From assembly GCF_040253635.1 (NCBI RefSeq), contig NZ_JBEJGX010000003.1, positions 8,333,501-8,397,500 of the forward strand: a DNA stretch of 64,000 nt. Reading direction: 5' to 3'. The notes under the pieces were generated by a model, which did no database searches, had not been told where the DNA came from, and saw only the letters and a list, made by a program, of their open reading frames with translations. A program made the translations under genes and the position numbers. Positions 43,208-50,861 of this stretch are shown one piece after another. The DNA is from Streptomyces sp. Edi2. GTDB lineage: Bacteria > Actinomycetota > Actinomycetes > Streptomycetales > Streptomycetaceae. How positions within the stretch are numbered: the first letter of the stretch is position 1; every line of letters starts with the position of its first letter.

Positions 43208-43885
43208 ATGACATACCCCTCCGATTCCGCAGGCACCAGCCCTCCGCACGACACCGAACCCAGAGACGTCTCCCCGGCCGGGGGCCTGAACGCCCTGGCG
43301 AACATGGGCTGGCAATTCCTGCTCGTCATGGGCCTGGCCGCGATCGCGCTGGGCGTCATCGCCCTGGCCTGGCCCAGCCAGACCCTGCGGGTCGTCGGCG
43401 TACTCTTCGGCATCTACCTGCTGGCCACCGGTGTCTTCCAGCTGGCCGCTGCCTTTGGCACACACGTCCCCCGGCACCTGCGGGTGTTGCATTTCGTCGC
43501 GGGTGCGCTCTTCATCCTGCTGGGCCTGGTCTGCTTCCGCGGCACCCTGGAATCGATTCTGCTGCTCGCGCTGTGGATCGGCTTCGGCTGGCTGCTGCGC
43601 GGCATCATGGTGACCGCCACGGCGGTCTCCGCCGAGGAGATCCCGGCGCGCGGCTGGCAGATCTTCTCGGGAATCATCACCACTCTGGCCGGCATCGTGC
43701 TGATCGTGTTGCCGTTCGGCTCGATCGCCGCCCTGACCTTGGTGGTGGGCATCATGGCCATCGTCGTGGGTGCCGTCGAGGTCTTCCACGCCATCAAGAT
43801 GCGCGTCGAACTCGGCCACCTCACCCAGGGCACAGCCACCAAGCGCCGGCCCATGTTCCACTCCCGCCCCCACCCCCAGCACTGA
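43208..43885 (+). CDS. HdeD/DUF308-family membrane protein
   Basis: The product is 225 aa with six predicted membrane helices (WQFLLVMGLAAIALGVIALA, GVLFGIYLLATGVFQLAAAF, HFVAGALFILLGLVC, LLALWIGFGWLLRGIM, IITTLAGIVLIVLPFG and LTLVVGIMAIVVGAVEVF), arranged as duplicated three-helix units as in HdeD. It has short polar ends. HdeD-type proteins relate to acid or envelope stress in enterobacteria; the role in Streptomyces is not known. GGAGGAGG precedes the ATG. Confidence 0.88.
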   Translation: MTYPSDSAGTSPPHDTEPRDVSPAGGLNALANMGWQFLLVMGLAAIALGVIALAWPSQTLRVVGVLFGIYLLATGVFQLAAAFGTHVPRHLRVLHFVAGALFILLGLVCFRGTLESILLLALWIGFGWLLRGIMVTATAVSAEEIPARGWQIFSGIITTLAGIVLIVLPFGSIAALTLVVGIMAIVVGAVEVFHAIKMRVELGHLTQGTATKRRPMFHSRPHPQH

Positions 43886-44161
43886 TCACGGTCACGCCGG
43901 CCCAGGCAGCGAGGCCGAGGCATTTCGAGCAAGTCGCGTGCCAACTGGCCGATGCGGCCCGCGTGGTGGCCGTCGCCGGCGCACTTGCTCCGCGGCGAGA
44001 AGACCGAAAGGGCAAGGGTGGCCAGGTGAATGATCCCTTATGCCGCCCTGCCCTGCTCTGCCCTGTCTGGCCTGGGGCGAGGACGACGGTCGGGCCATCC
44101 GGATCAGGCGGTTCTCGGGTTCTCGGTGGTCGCAAAGCGATCTTTCAGGGTAGGCGTTCGA

Positions 44162-44530
44162 TCAGTGGAAGCAGCGAGCGCAAGTGCTGAGCCTCCGAAC
44201 TCTCCGGCAGGTGGGTTTCGATAGTGTCCTTCTCCCTTCCCTTTCGGCGAGATCAGGGCGCTGACGCCGCAAGTACGCGCGGGCCTTGAGTGTGTGGGCC
44301 GGCTGGGAGGCGATTTTGATGCGGTCGGCGTCCTCGAGCAGTGGGATCACGTTCGTGATGTTCTCCCATGTCGTCGTGCTTTGGTCTTCGAGGAGAACTG
44401 TGCCGTCGAACTTGAGCACCGACTTCGCGTAGCCGGCCATCAACTGTGCCTCCGCGGCGCTGCTGCTGGTCGCACCGCCGCTGAAGATTACGCGAGTGGC
44501 ACGCGCACTGTCAGCGGCGATGGAGCGCAT
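44162..44530 (-). pseudogene. YdcF-like (DUF218) fragment
   Basis: The segment TRVIFSGGATSSSAAEAQLM, then LLEDQSTTTWENITNVIPLL and IKIASQPAHTLKARAYLRRQ, matches the middle and late part of DUF218/YdcF proteins (SGG, EAxxM, LExxSxxTxEN). The N-terminal portion of about 60 residues is missing: an in-frame stop lies four codons before the first ATG. The C-terminus turns into unrelated Arg-rich sequence after RPDLAE. It is a remnant with both ends lost. Confidence 0.7.
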
Positions 44531-44680
44531 TCCATGGCTTTATTCACGAGTTGGGACGGCAGATGTGCGCCTCACCGAGCAGCGCGTAGATGGCGGCGTG
44601 TTCGACGTTCATGAGAAGTGACAGTGGCGGTGGGGCGGCTGGCCCTGGATTCGCATCCTCCGGTCGAAGTCCGTGCTCGA

Positions 44681-45040
44681 TCACCGCCTGGTGGCCAGCC
44701 AGATGGTCACGGCCGCGGTGGCGGTGAGCCCGACGTTGAGTGCGATCCGGCGGTCTTCGCCGGTCAGGTGCACGGCGATCGCACCGGTCTGCAGAAGGAC
44801 GAAGCCGATGGCCGCGGCCGGCGCCAGCGAGGGCGCGATGCCGGTCAGCGGTGGCAGGACCAGGCCGGCCGCGCCGAGTATTTCGACCGTCCCCAGCGCC
44901 CTGACGGCGGGCAAGGGTATGCGGTCGACCCAGGCCATCATCGGGCGGAGTTGATCGCGGCTGCGGATCACCTTCAGCGTTCCTGCGTAGCAGTAGAAGA
45001 GGGCGAGCAGTCCGGCGACGATCCAGTAGGCGATGTTCAT
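44681..45040 (-). CDS. DoxX-family membrane protein
   Basis: The product is 119 aa with four membrane helices: IAYWIVAGLLALFYCYAGTL, ALGTVEILGAAGLVLPPLTG, LAPAAAIGFVLLQTGAIAVH and VGLTATAAVTIWLA. KVIRSRDQLRPMMAWVDRIP is the loop typical of DoxX-like proteins. It lies 174 bp after the cupin gene on the same strand, and both may be controlled by the divergent LysR regulator. Roles proposed for the family involve quinone or thiosulfate redox chemistry, but none is evident here. Confidence 0.87.
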   Translation of the reverse strand: MNIAYWIVAGLLALFYCYAGTLKVIRSRDQLRPMMAWVDRIPLPAVRALGTVEILGAAGLVLPPLTGIAPSLAPAAAIGFVLLQTGAIAVHLTGEDRRIALNVGLTATAAVTIWLATRR

Positions 45041-45214
45041 CGTTCCCGTTCCTGGGCCACCGGTTCGCGGGGGCCCCGTCGATTGCGTCGATTGCCAGGG
45101 CCAGGGAAGCCCCTGGAGAAGGCCCGGTCCGTCGTCCGAGGGGCCGGCGGGGCGGCAGCACCACGGCCTCGCGGGTCGGAAGAAGAGGGGCTGGGCCGTT
45201 CCGTCCCGTCGGCT

Positions 45215-45709
45215 TCAGGCGAGGTTGGTGGCGGGCTCGGTCGCGTAGCGGCTCATCGCATCGATGTTGGCCTGTCGCGTCAACGGCCGGCCGTCGGCGA
45301 ACACCTCCTGGAGATCCCGGAAGTACTGCACGTACAGGTCCGGGGTGAATGTGCTGAGCATGACGGCGGGCTGGTCGGTCAGGTTGGCGAAGGCGTGCGG
45401 GGTGCCTGGCGGGACCGTCACGAGCGTGCCCGCGGTGGCGTCGTAGTCCTCGTCCCCGACCGTGAACCGCAGGGTGCCGGAGAGGACGTAGAAGCCCTCG
45501 TCGTGTTGGGCGTGGCGGTACTGCGGCGGTTCCTGGGTGCGCGGGGAGAGGACGGACTCGGCGATGGCGAGGCGGTGCCCGGTGTGGCTGCCGTCCTCCA
45601 GAACGCGCATGCGCGTGGTGCCCAGAACGATCGTCTCACCGCCGCCGGGACCCACCACCGATACGGCGGGGCCGGCCTGCGGCTCGCTGGTCTTCGTCTC
45701 TTCGGTCAT
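45215..45709 (-). CDS. Cupin-domain protein (quercetinase-like)
   Basis: The product is 164 aa. RMRVLEDGSHTGHRLAIAES leads into the metal site PPQYRHAQHDEGFYVLSGTL (H-x-H, Glu) and the second cupin motif VTVPPGTPHAFANLTDQPAV. The ligands are intact, so it should bind Fe, Mn or Ni. It is divergent from the LysR gene with a perfect palindrome between them, so it is the likely regulated target. The substrate is probably a small aromatic or carbonyl compound. Start: ATG 45707-45709. Confidence 0.86.
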   Translation of the reverse strand: MTEETKTSEPQAGPAVSVVGPGGGETIVLGTTRMRVLEDGSHTGHRLAIAESVLSPRTQEPPQYRHAQHDEGFYVLSGTLRFTVGDEDYDATAGTLVTVPPGTPHAFANLTDQPAVMLSTFTPDLYVQYFRDLQEVFADGRPLTRQANIDAMSRYATEPATNLA

Positions 45710-45764
45710 GCTCACGAGTGCACCGCCGGGACCCCGCCGGTGTCCAAGACCCATCCCGCAGCGC

Positions 45765-45783
45765 CGATACCTCGTGGGTATCG
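45765..45783. promoter_or_regulatory. LysR-type operator palindrome
   Basis: CGATACC-TCGTG-GGTATCG is a perfect 7-5-7 inverted repeat containing an ATAC-N7-GTAT core, the classic T-N11-A LysR site. It ends 7 bp before the LysR start and lies 56 bp from the divergent cupin start. Confidence 0.8.
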
Positions 45784-45790
45784 TTGCAGT

Positions 45791-46642
45791 GTGGAGCTAC
45801 GGACCTTGCGCTACTTCGTGGCGGTCGCCGAGGAACTTCACTTCGGCCGGGCCGCCACCCGACTGCACATGAGTCAGCCGCCGCTGAGCCGGGCGATCAA
45901 GCAGATGGAGGCCGACGTCGGGGCCCTGCTCTTCGCCCGCTCGCCCACCGGCGTCACGCTCACGCCGGTGGGCACGGTGCTGCTCGACGAGGCGCGCGCA
46001 TTGCTCGACCATGCCGAGCGCGTCCGTGTACGCGTCAGCGCGGCGGCCGGCGCCGCGACCATCACCGTCGGCATCCTGGGCGACGGCACCGACCCGGGAG
46101 TGTCCAGGCTGGCCGCCGCCTACCGCCGAAACCACCCCGGCATCGACATCCGCATCCGCGACACCGACCTGACCGACCCGACGTGCGGGCTGCGCGCCGG
46201 ACTGGTCGACGTCGCCCTCACCCGGGCGCCGTTCGACGAGACCGCCCTGACGGTGCGTGCGCTGCGAACCGATCCGGTCGGCGTGGTCCTGCGCGCCGAC
46301 GATCCGCTGGCCCGCCGCGACCGGCTGCGGCTGGCCGAGCTGAGCGACCGCCGCTGGTTCCAGTTCCCGCAGGGCACCGACCCCATCTGGCAGTCGTACT
46401 GGAACGGCGGCAGGCCGCGCGAGGGGCCAATGGTGCGCGCCGTTCAGGAATGCCTGCAGGCCGTGTTGTGGAACGGCACAGTCGGCCTGGCCCCGTTCGG
46501 ACACGACCTGCCCGCGGAGTTGGCCCTGGTACCGCTGATCGACATGGCGCCGAGCCGAGTGGTGGCGGTGTGGAACGAAGGTGACACCAGCCCGTTGATC
46601 CGATCCTTCGTCGAGATCGCGACAGCCGCGTACCGCCACTGA
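45791..46642 (+). CDS. LysR-family transcriptional regulator
   Basis: The product is 283 aa with a GTG start. The HTH region LRYFVAVAEELHFGRAATRL followed by HMSQPPLSRAIKQMEADVGA is textbook, and a type 2 periplasmic-binding-like effector domain follows (TITVGILGDGTDPGVSRLAA and beyond). It is divergent from the cupin/DoxX genes and presumably activates them with a co-inducer. The start has no clear ribosome site, since the operator lies right in front of it. The transcript may be nearly leaderless. Confidence 0.92.
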   Translation: MELRTLRYFVAVAEELHFGRAATRLHMSQPPLSRAIKQMEADVGALLFARSPTGVTLTPVGTVLLDEARALLDHAERVRVRVSAAAGAATITVGILGDGTDPGVSRLAAAYRRNHPGIDIRIRDTDLTDPTCGLRAGLVDVALTRAPFDETALTVRALRTDPVGVVLRADDPLARRDRLRLAELSDRRWFQFPQGTDPIWQSYWNGGRPREGPMVRAVQECLQAVLWNGTVGLAPFGHDLPAELALVPLIDMAPSRVVAVWNEGDTSPLIRSFVEIATAAYRH

Positions 46643-47156
46643 GCGCCGGCAACTGGTGCTGCCGCATCCCGTGAACAATGCGAACGCTGCGGCGCCCTCG
46701 GGACTGCCTCCCCAAGCGGTGAACGTCTGCTGCCCCCTTTCGGGTGCAAGGCGAGGGCGCGGCTATGCATGAGGACCATCGGGAAAGCGAGTTGGCGCGT
46801 CGGCAAGTTCGTGTGTCAGTACGTCGCAACGAGCAGTATGGTCCTGCAGGGACAGGCTCCACGGTCGGCCCGCCGCGCCGCCGTGTCCGCACCCCTACGT
46901 CCCGGTGTGGCCAGGGCGTTCCGCAACTGGCGACCACCGACGCCCAGAGCAACAACCACACCAGAACAGCAGCCACACCAGGACGACGGCCACATGCGTG
47001 ACCGCGAGCGTCGCGTTCTGTGGCGCGATGGGACGGCTGGACGCAAGGGACTGCGGTACCGGGCTGAGATGGACGGACGCCGCCTTCGGGCTGAGGACGT
47101 TGGACCGCTCCCTGGCTAACGGCTAAAGGTCCCCCCAGCTGAGCCCGCGGCAAGCG
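46643..47156. other. Intergenic region, no supportable gene
   Basis: About 510 bp whose frames lack the expected codon bias in both strands. It borders the LysE-like fragment and looks like decayed sequence. Confidence 0.5.
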
Positions 47157-47333
47157 TCATGGCCTCCGCGCCGTTGGTTGGACGCCGCGCTGCGTCGAGC
47201 GCCAGGTGGTCACACCCTGCCACATGAGATAGAGGCCGCCCATCGGCTTCACCACCGTCATCGCCTGAGCCGACGACACGACGAGGGCCGACAGAAGACC
47301 CATCGCGGCAATCGCTGCGTGTTCCAACAGCCG
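47157..47333 (-). pseudogene. LysE-type translocator fragment
   Basis: A short frame between in-frame stops encodes AAIAAMGLLSALVVSSAQAM, then TVVKPMGGLYLMWQGVTTWR, resembling the LysE/RhtB stretch in which a Leu/Ala-rich helix is followed by TVLKxxGAAYLxWLGVxTxR. Neither the start nor the remaining helices are present. This is a low-confidence remnant of an amino-acid exporter. Confidence 0.4.
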
Positions 47334-47576
47334 TCACCGGCTTGAGGCGACGTTGAGCCATGTAAGGGGAGGAGAGAGGAGAGGTTGCACCGGTGACGCA
47401 ACCTCGATCGGGTGCGTTCCCTCTTACCTCACGCAATCGCTTCCACCCGTAACCCTTGTTATCGGGGGCGCTGTTGCAGCGCTGAGTGCCCGTGTGTCTC
47501 CGGTCGCCGGGTGCGAGGACGACGATCTGCCGCGGTTCGCCCGTGCAGAGGTAGCCGCCCCCACAGAAAGTGCTCC

Positions 47577-47735
47577 ATGTCTCTCACCGGCCAGAAGATT
47601 CTCACCCTGGCAGTGACAGCAACGGCGCTGTGCTTTGCCCTGCTCAGCTGGCCCTCGCCACACCTGTCCCGGGACGCAGCGCCGTCCAGCCTCGGACGTA
47701 CCACCAGTCTGGTGACCACCCAGGATGCCCCCTGA
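47577..47735 (+). pseudogene. N-terminal remnant of a membrane-anchored esterase-type protein, or a 52-aa peptide
   Basis: ATG 47577 (GAAAG upstream) encodes one hydrophobic helix, ILTLAVTATALCFALLSWP, then SRDAAPSSLGRTTSLVTTQ and a stop. The beginning and the LGR-x5-TQ end resemble the N-terminus of Streptomyces alpha/beta-hydrolase-fold esterases that start with several membrane helices, where TQLA and further helices would follow. A genuine small membrane peptide is the alternative. Confidence 0.4.
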
Positions 47736-47986
47736 TGTCGCCTGATGTCTCCGCAATCCGCATCAGCGCTATCCGGCCATGGACTGAGTGGCTGGAGCTT
47801 GACGGCCCATCAAGCTCCGTCAAGCTTCCTTCCGCAAGCTGCCACCGCCATCAACCGGAAAAGCTTCCGTCCATCACGGCGGCACGACCAGATGCTACGA
47901 CCGCCCCGAACCCGACATCCCGAAGCGACTCTGCCCTGTAATACGCGACTCTTCCCTGTATTCGTTGCTCCGTTGTAAGGACCGGA

Positions 47987-49183
47987 ATGGCTTGCACCGT
48001 GCCGAAAAAATCTTCCGCTCCTCCGAGGAATCGACCGCCGAGACTGTACGCGCTGGACGGGCTGCGTTTCGTGGCTGCGCTTCTGGTGGTGGCGTACCAC
48101 TACATCACGCTGCGGGATGGCTGGGGGGAGGATTCAAAAGCCATCTCGTCATCCGTGTACCATATTTCGGAGTATGGCTGGCTCGGGGTGGAAGTATTCT
48201 TCCTGATCAGCGGATTCGTCATCTGCATGAGCGGCTGGGGGCGTTCGCTCGGCGACTTTGTGGCATCTCGGGTCTCACGGCTCTACCCGGCCTACTGGGT
48301 TGCAGTTCTGCTGACGGCGGCAGTTTTGACGGCGTTCCCGGATGTCCGCAGTGTCGGCAGTTGGCAAAATATCCTCACCAATCTCACCATGCTCCAAGAA
48401 GGAGTCGGGGTACCTGATCTCGATGACGTCTACTGGACACTGTTCGTCGAGTTGAAGTTCTACCTGCTGTTCGCGATCGTCATCTTCCGCGGTGTCACCT
48501 ACCGAAGGTGCGTGCTCTTCTGCGGGCTGTGGACAGTGGCCGGAATCTTTTCGCTGGGTTCTCATAATGATCTGCTCACCTCTTGGGCGGTCTCTCAGTA
48601 CTCCCCATACTTCATCGCCGGAATCGCCTTTTACCTCATCCATCGATTCAGGCCCAACGCCTTGTTGTGGGCCATCGTGGCCGTGTCATTCCTGCTCGCC
48701 CAGCATTACGTCCATGGGCGTTTGGTCACAAATCTCGGTGCGAAAGCCGGTCTGGTGGAGGAATGGCCGGCGCGTCTGGTGATCCTGCTGGCCTTCGTGA
48801 CGATGGGTGCGATCGCTCTGGGGGGTTTCGACCGGCTGCGATGGAGATGGCTGGCGGCCGCAGGGAACCTCACCTACCCGCTCTACCTGATACACATGTA
48901 TGTGGGCTTTACGCTTATCGACCTACTGCGCCGGAAGGTGCCTGCCGGGCTCCTCCTTCCTGCGATCACTGCGTTCATGCTGGCGGTCTCCTGGATCATC
49001 CATCGCTACGTGGAAAGCCCGATGGGCACGAAACTACGGCAGGCGATGAAAAGAAGCATGAAGGAGATGCGAGCATATTCGATGGACTACGAGCGTCCGC
49101 GTACCCCTGCTCACGCCGAAGCAGAAGCGGAAGTCCGTTCACGTGTCGATCGAACCGAGCGTCAGAAAGTTCATGCTCCGTAG
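47987..49183 (+). CDS. Membrane acyltransferase (acyltransferase-3/OafA family)
   Basis: The product is 398 aa with about ten membrane helices. RLYALDGLRFVAALLVVAYH carries the family's Arg-Ala-Leu/His motif, with GVEVFFLISGFVICMS and FVASRVSRLYPAYWVAVLLT as further conserved blocks. It has a charged C-terminal tail of about 50 residues (KEMRAYSMDYERPRTPAHAE). It transfers acyl groups, usually acetyl, to an extracytoplasmic sugar or antibiotic. The GC content is visibly lower than its neighbours, suggesting recent acquisition. AAGGACC precedes the ATG. Confidence 0.9.
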   Translation: MACTVPKKSSAPPRNRPPRLYALDGLRFVAALLVVAYHYITLRDGWGEDSKAISSSVYHISEYGWLGVEVFFLISGFVICMSGWGRSLGDFVASRVSRLYPAYWVAVLLTAAVLTAFPDVRSVGSWQNILTNLTMLQEGVGVPDLDDVYWTLFVELKFYLLFAIVIFRGVTYRRCVLFCGLWTVAGIFSLGSHNDLLTSWAVSQYSPYFIAGIAFYLIHRFRPNALLWAIVAVSFLLAQHYVHGRLVTNLGAKAGLVEEWPARLVILLAFVTMGAIALGGFDRLRWRWLAAAGNLTYPLYLIHMYVGFTLIDLLRRKVPAGLLLPAITAFMLAVSWIIHRYVESPMGTKLRQAMKRSMKEMRAYSMDYERPRTPAHAEAEAEVRSRVDRTERQKVHAP

Positions 49184-49329
49184 GTGCTACCGGGGTTCAC
49201 CAGCGCACACTCGCGCACGTATGCCACCCATGCGGGCGGGGTGGCGGGGTGGCCGGGTGGCGAAGTAGCCGAGAGGCAACCTGCCCCGGTCCGGGAGAGA
49301 AGGACTCGCCCGGACCGAGGGCCAGGAGA

Positions 49330-49782
49330 TCAGTCCTGCGAGGTGCCGGCGGGATGGTGGATGTGCAGGGTGAGCCCCGTGATCCGGCCGGATTGGATGA
49401 CGGGGCCGTGTTGGGTGCCGCCACTGATGTCGTTGTGCACGGTGGTCCCTCGGGTGCCCGCTGCGGTGTTCGCGAGCCGCTGCAAGGAGGCGAGCAGGTC
49501 GCGCAGGTCGTCGCCGGTGGCGGAACCGGCCCGTAGAGCATGGTGAAAGTAGGCGTGCCACTGGGCGGTGACGTCATCGGCGGTGTGGGTGCCGTCGGCA
49601 GCCCCGACGTCGAGCAGCCGGGACCGGGCGCAGTCCAGGGTGGCTACCGTGGCAGCGTCCGCACCGGCACGCGAGAAGAACCGTCCGGCCAGCTCACGGG
49701 CGTGCGTCCAGGAGTCGGTGACCATGAGGGAGACCAGAGTGGTGGCACCCGATGCTGCGAGGGAGGCCAGTTCGCTGTCCAT
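49330..49782 (-). CDS. Small conserved protein with GG-x2-GPVIQ tag (last gene of the TIR operon)
   Basis: The product is 150 aa. An N-terminal helix (ELASLAASGATTLVSLMVTD), helical repeats (WHAYFHHALRAGSATGDDLR) and a C-terminal tag VHNDISGGTQHGPVIQSGRI followed by TGLTLHIHHP are seen. The tag is a beta-rich Gly motif that recurs in altered form in the TIR and ATPase proteins of the same operon. It starts 20 bp after the membrane gene. Function unknown; it may be an assembly or sensor subunit of the cassette. Confidence 0.7.
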   Translation of the reverse strand: MDSELASLAASGATTLVSLMVTDSWTHARELAGRFFSRAGADAATVATLDCARSRLLDVGAADGTHTADDVTAQWHAYFHHALRAGSATGDDLRDLLASLQRLANTAAGTRGTTVHNDISGGTQHGPVIQSGRITGLTLHIHHPAGTSQD

Positions 49783-49802
49783 CGTTTCTCCTCCGGGAAG
49801 GT

Positions 49803-50861
49803 TCAGAGTCCGGGCGTTCCGTCGGCCGCGTCGTCAGCCGGTGCGTAACTCGCCGGCGGGTCGAACCTTCTCAGCAGTTCCTCGGCCGTTTCGTGCCGGT
49901 CCTGTGTCCTGATGACGTCGGCGATCTGTTTGGCCAGCATGCCCCGCCGCACGTCTTCGCCTGTGAAGCCCATACCGCTGAGGAAGGCTTCGAAATGGTC
50001 AGCGGCCGTCGGCTCGCGTTCGAAGGAAGGGGCCGGCCCGTCCACGACTTCCGGTCCGGGCCGCTCACTGTGCGGCCGAGGCATGAATTCCCGCAGGCGT
50101 TCGGGTACATCGGTGTTGTTGGCGGCGGAGGTGAGCTGGGCGAGCAGACCGAGGTCCGACACGGTTTTCTCGATGTGATCGTCGTTCTTCGCAAGCCACC
50201 AGACCACCGCGCTGCCGGTGTCCTTGAGGACGTCCGCGCCCAGGTACTCGCGCTTGCTCTGCTCGTACTTCCGCTGGTGTTCCCAGACCGCTTTGTCCTT
50301 GCGCACGTCGGCGAGCTTGTCCAGCCGCTCCTGATCGTGTTCGCGCAGGGTGAGCGTGACATTGTCCGCCATGACCTGGAGGTGTCCGGTGCGGTCCGGG
50401 CGCATCCTGCTGAGCGCACCACTCAGCTCGTGCTGGACGAGTGAAGCCCGGCCGGGCTCCCGCTGTTCCGTGATCGCCCGGGCGCGGTCCAGCACCGTTT
50501 CGACGGCGAGGCCCGCCGGGTTGACGACGGGTTCGCCGCCGACGGGTTCGAGGGGGTACCACCGTACGGTCGCGGAGAACAGGACGTCGTAGTCGGCCCA
50601 CTGGCTGGGCAGTGCCACCTGGCTGACGCGGTGCTCCCGGCGTTCGATGGGCGCGGCGGTGTGCTGCTCCTCGAAGTCGACCGGTACGGAGCCGCGCCGT
50701 GTCGCCGCGACCTTGAAGGCTGCCGCGGGCACTCCGGCGAGGAGAACGACGAGGGTGGCCCACGCCCAGGTGGGCCACTCCTGCACTAGGCCGAGGATCG
50801 TCAGCAGCAGAGCGCACAGGATGGTGAGGAAGACGGTCGTCGTCTTGCAACTGGTCGTCAT
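49803..50861 (-). CDS. Membrane-anchored protein with SPFH-like features
   Basis: The product is 352 aa. Two N-terminal membrane helices (VFLTILCALLLTILGLVQEW, ATLVVLLAGVPAAAFKVAAT) are followed by a cytoplasmic region that reads like an SPFH/stomatin core (YDVLFSATVRWYPLE, ITEQREPGRASLVQHELSGA) and a charged helical stretch with possible coiled coil (RLDKLADVRKDKAVWEHQRK). The C-terminus is acidic and disordered. ATGA overlap with the ATPase stop implies coupled translation. It may be the membrane platform for the TIR/ATPase pair. The SPFH likeness is tentative. Confidence 0.65.
   Translation of the reverse strand: MTTSCKTTTVFLTILCALLLTILGLVQEWPTWAWATLVVLLAGVPAAAFKVAATRRGSVPVDFEEQHTAAPIERREHRVSQVALPSQWADYDVLFSATVRWYPLEPVGGEPVVNPAGLAVETVLDRARAITEQREPGRASLVQHELSGALSRMRPDRTGHLQVMADNVTLTLREHDQERLDKLADVRKDKAVWEHQRKYEQSKREYLGADVLKDTGSAVVWWLAKNDDHIEKTVSDLGLLAQLTSAANNTDVPERLREFMPRPHSERPGPEVVDGPAPSFEREPTAADHFEAFLSGMGFTGEDVRRGMLAKQIADVIRTQDRHETAEELLRRFDPPASYAPADDAADGTPGL

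Noticed and set aside
47577..47735. RiPP precursor interpretation of the 52-aa ORF
   Set aside because: Its N-terminal helix and LGR-x5-TQ end fit the head of a membrane esterase family better, and no modifying enzymes are adjacent.
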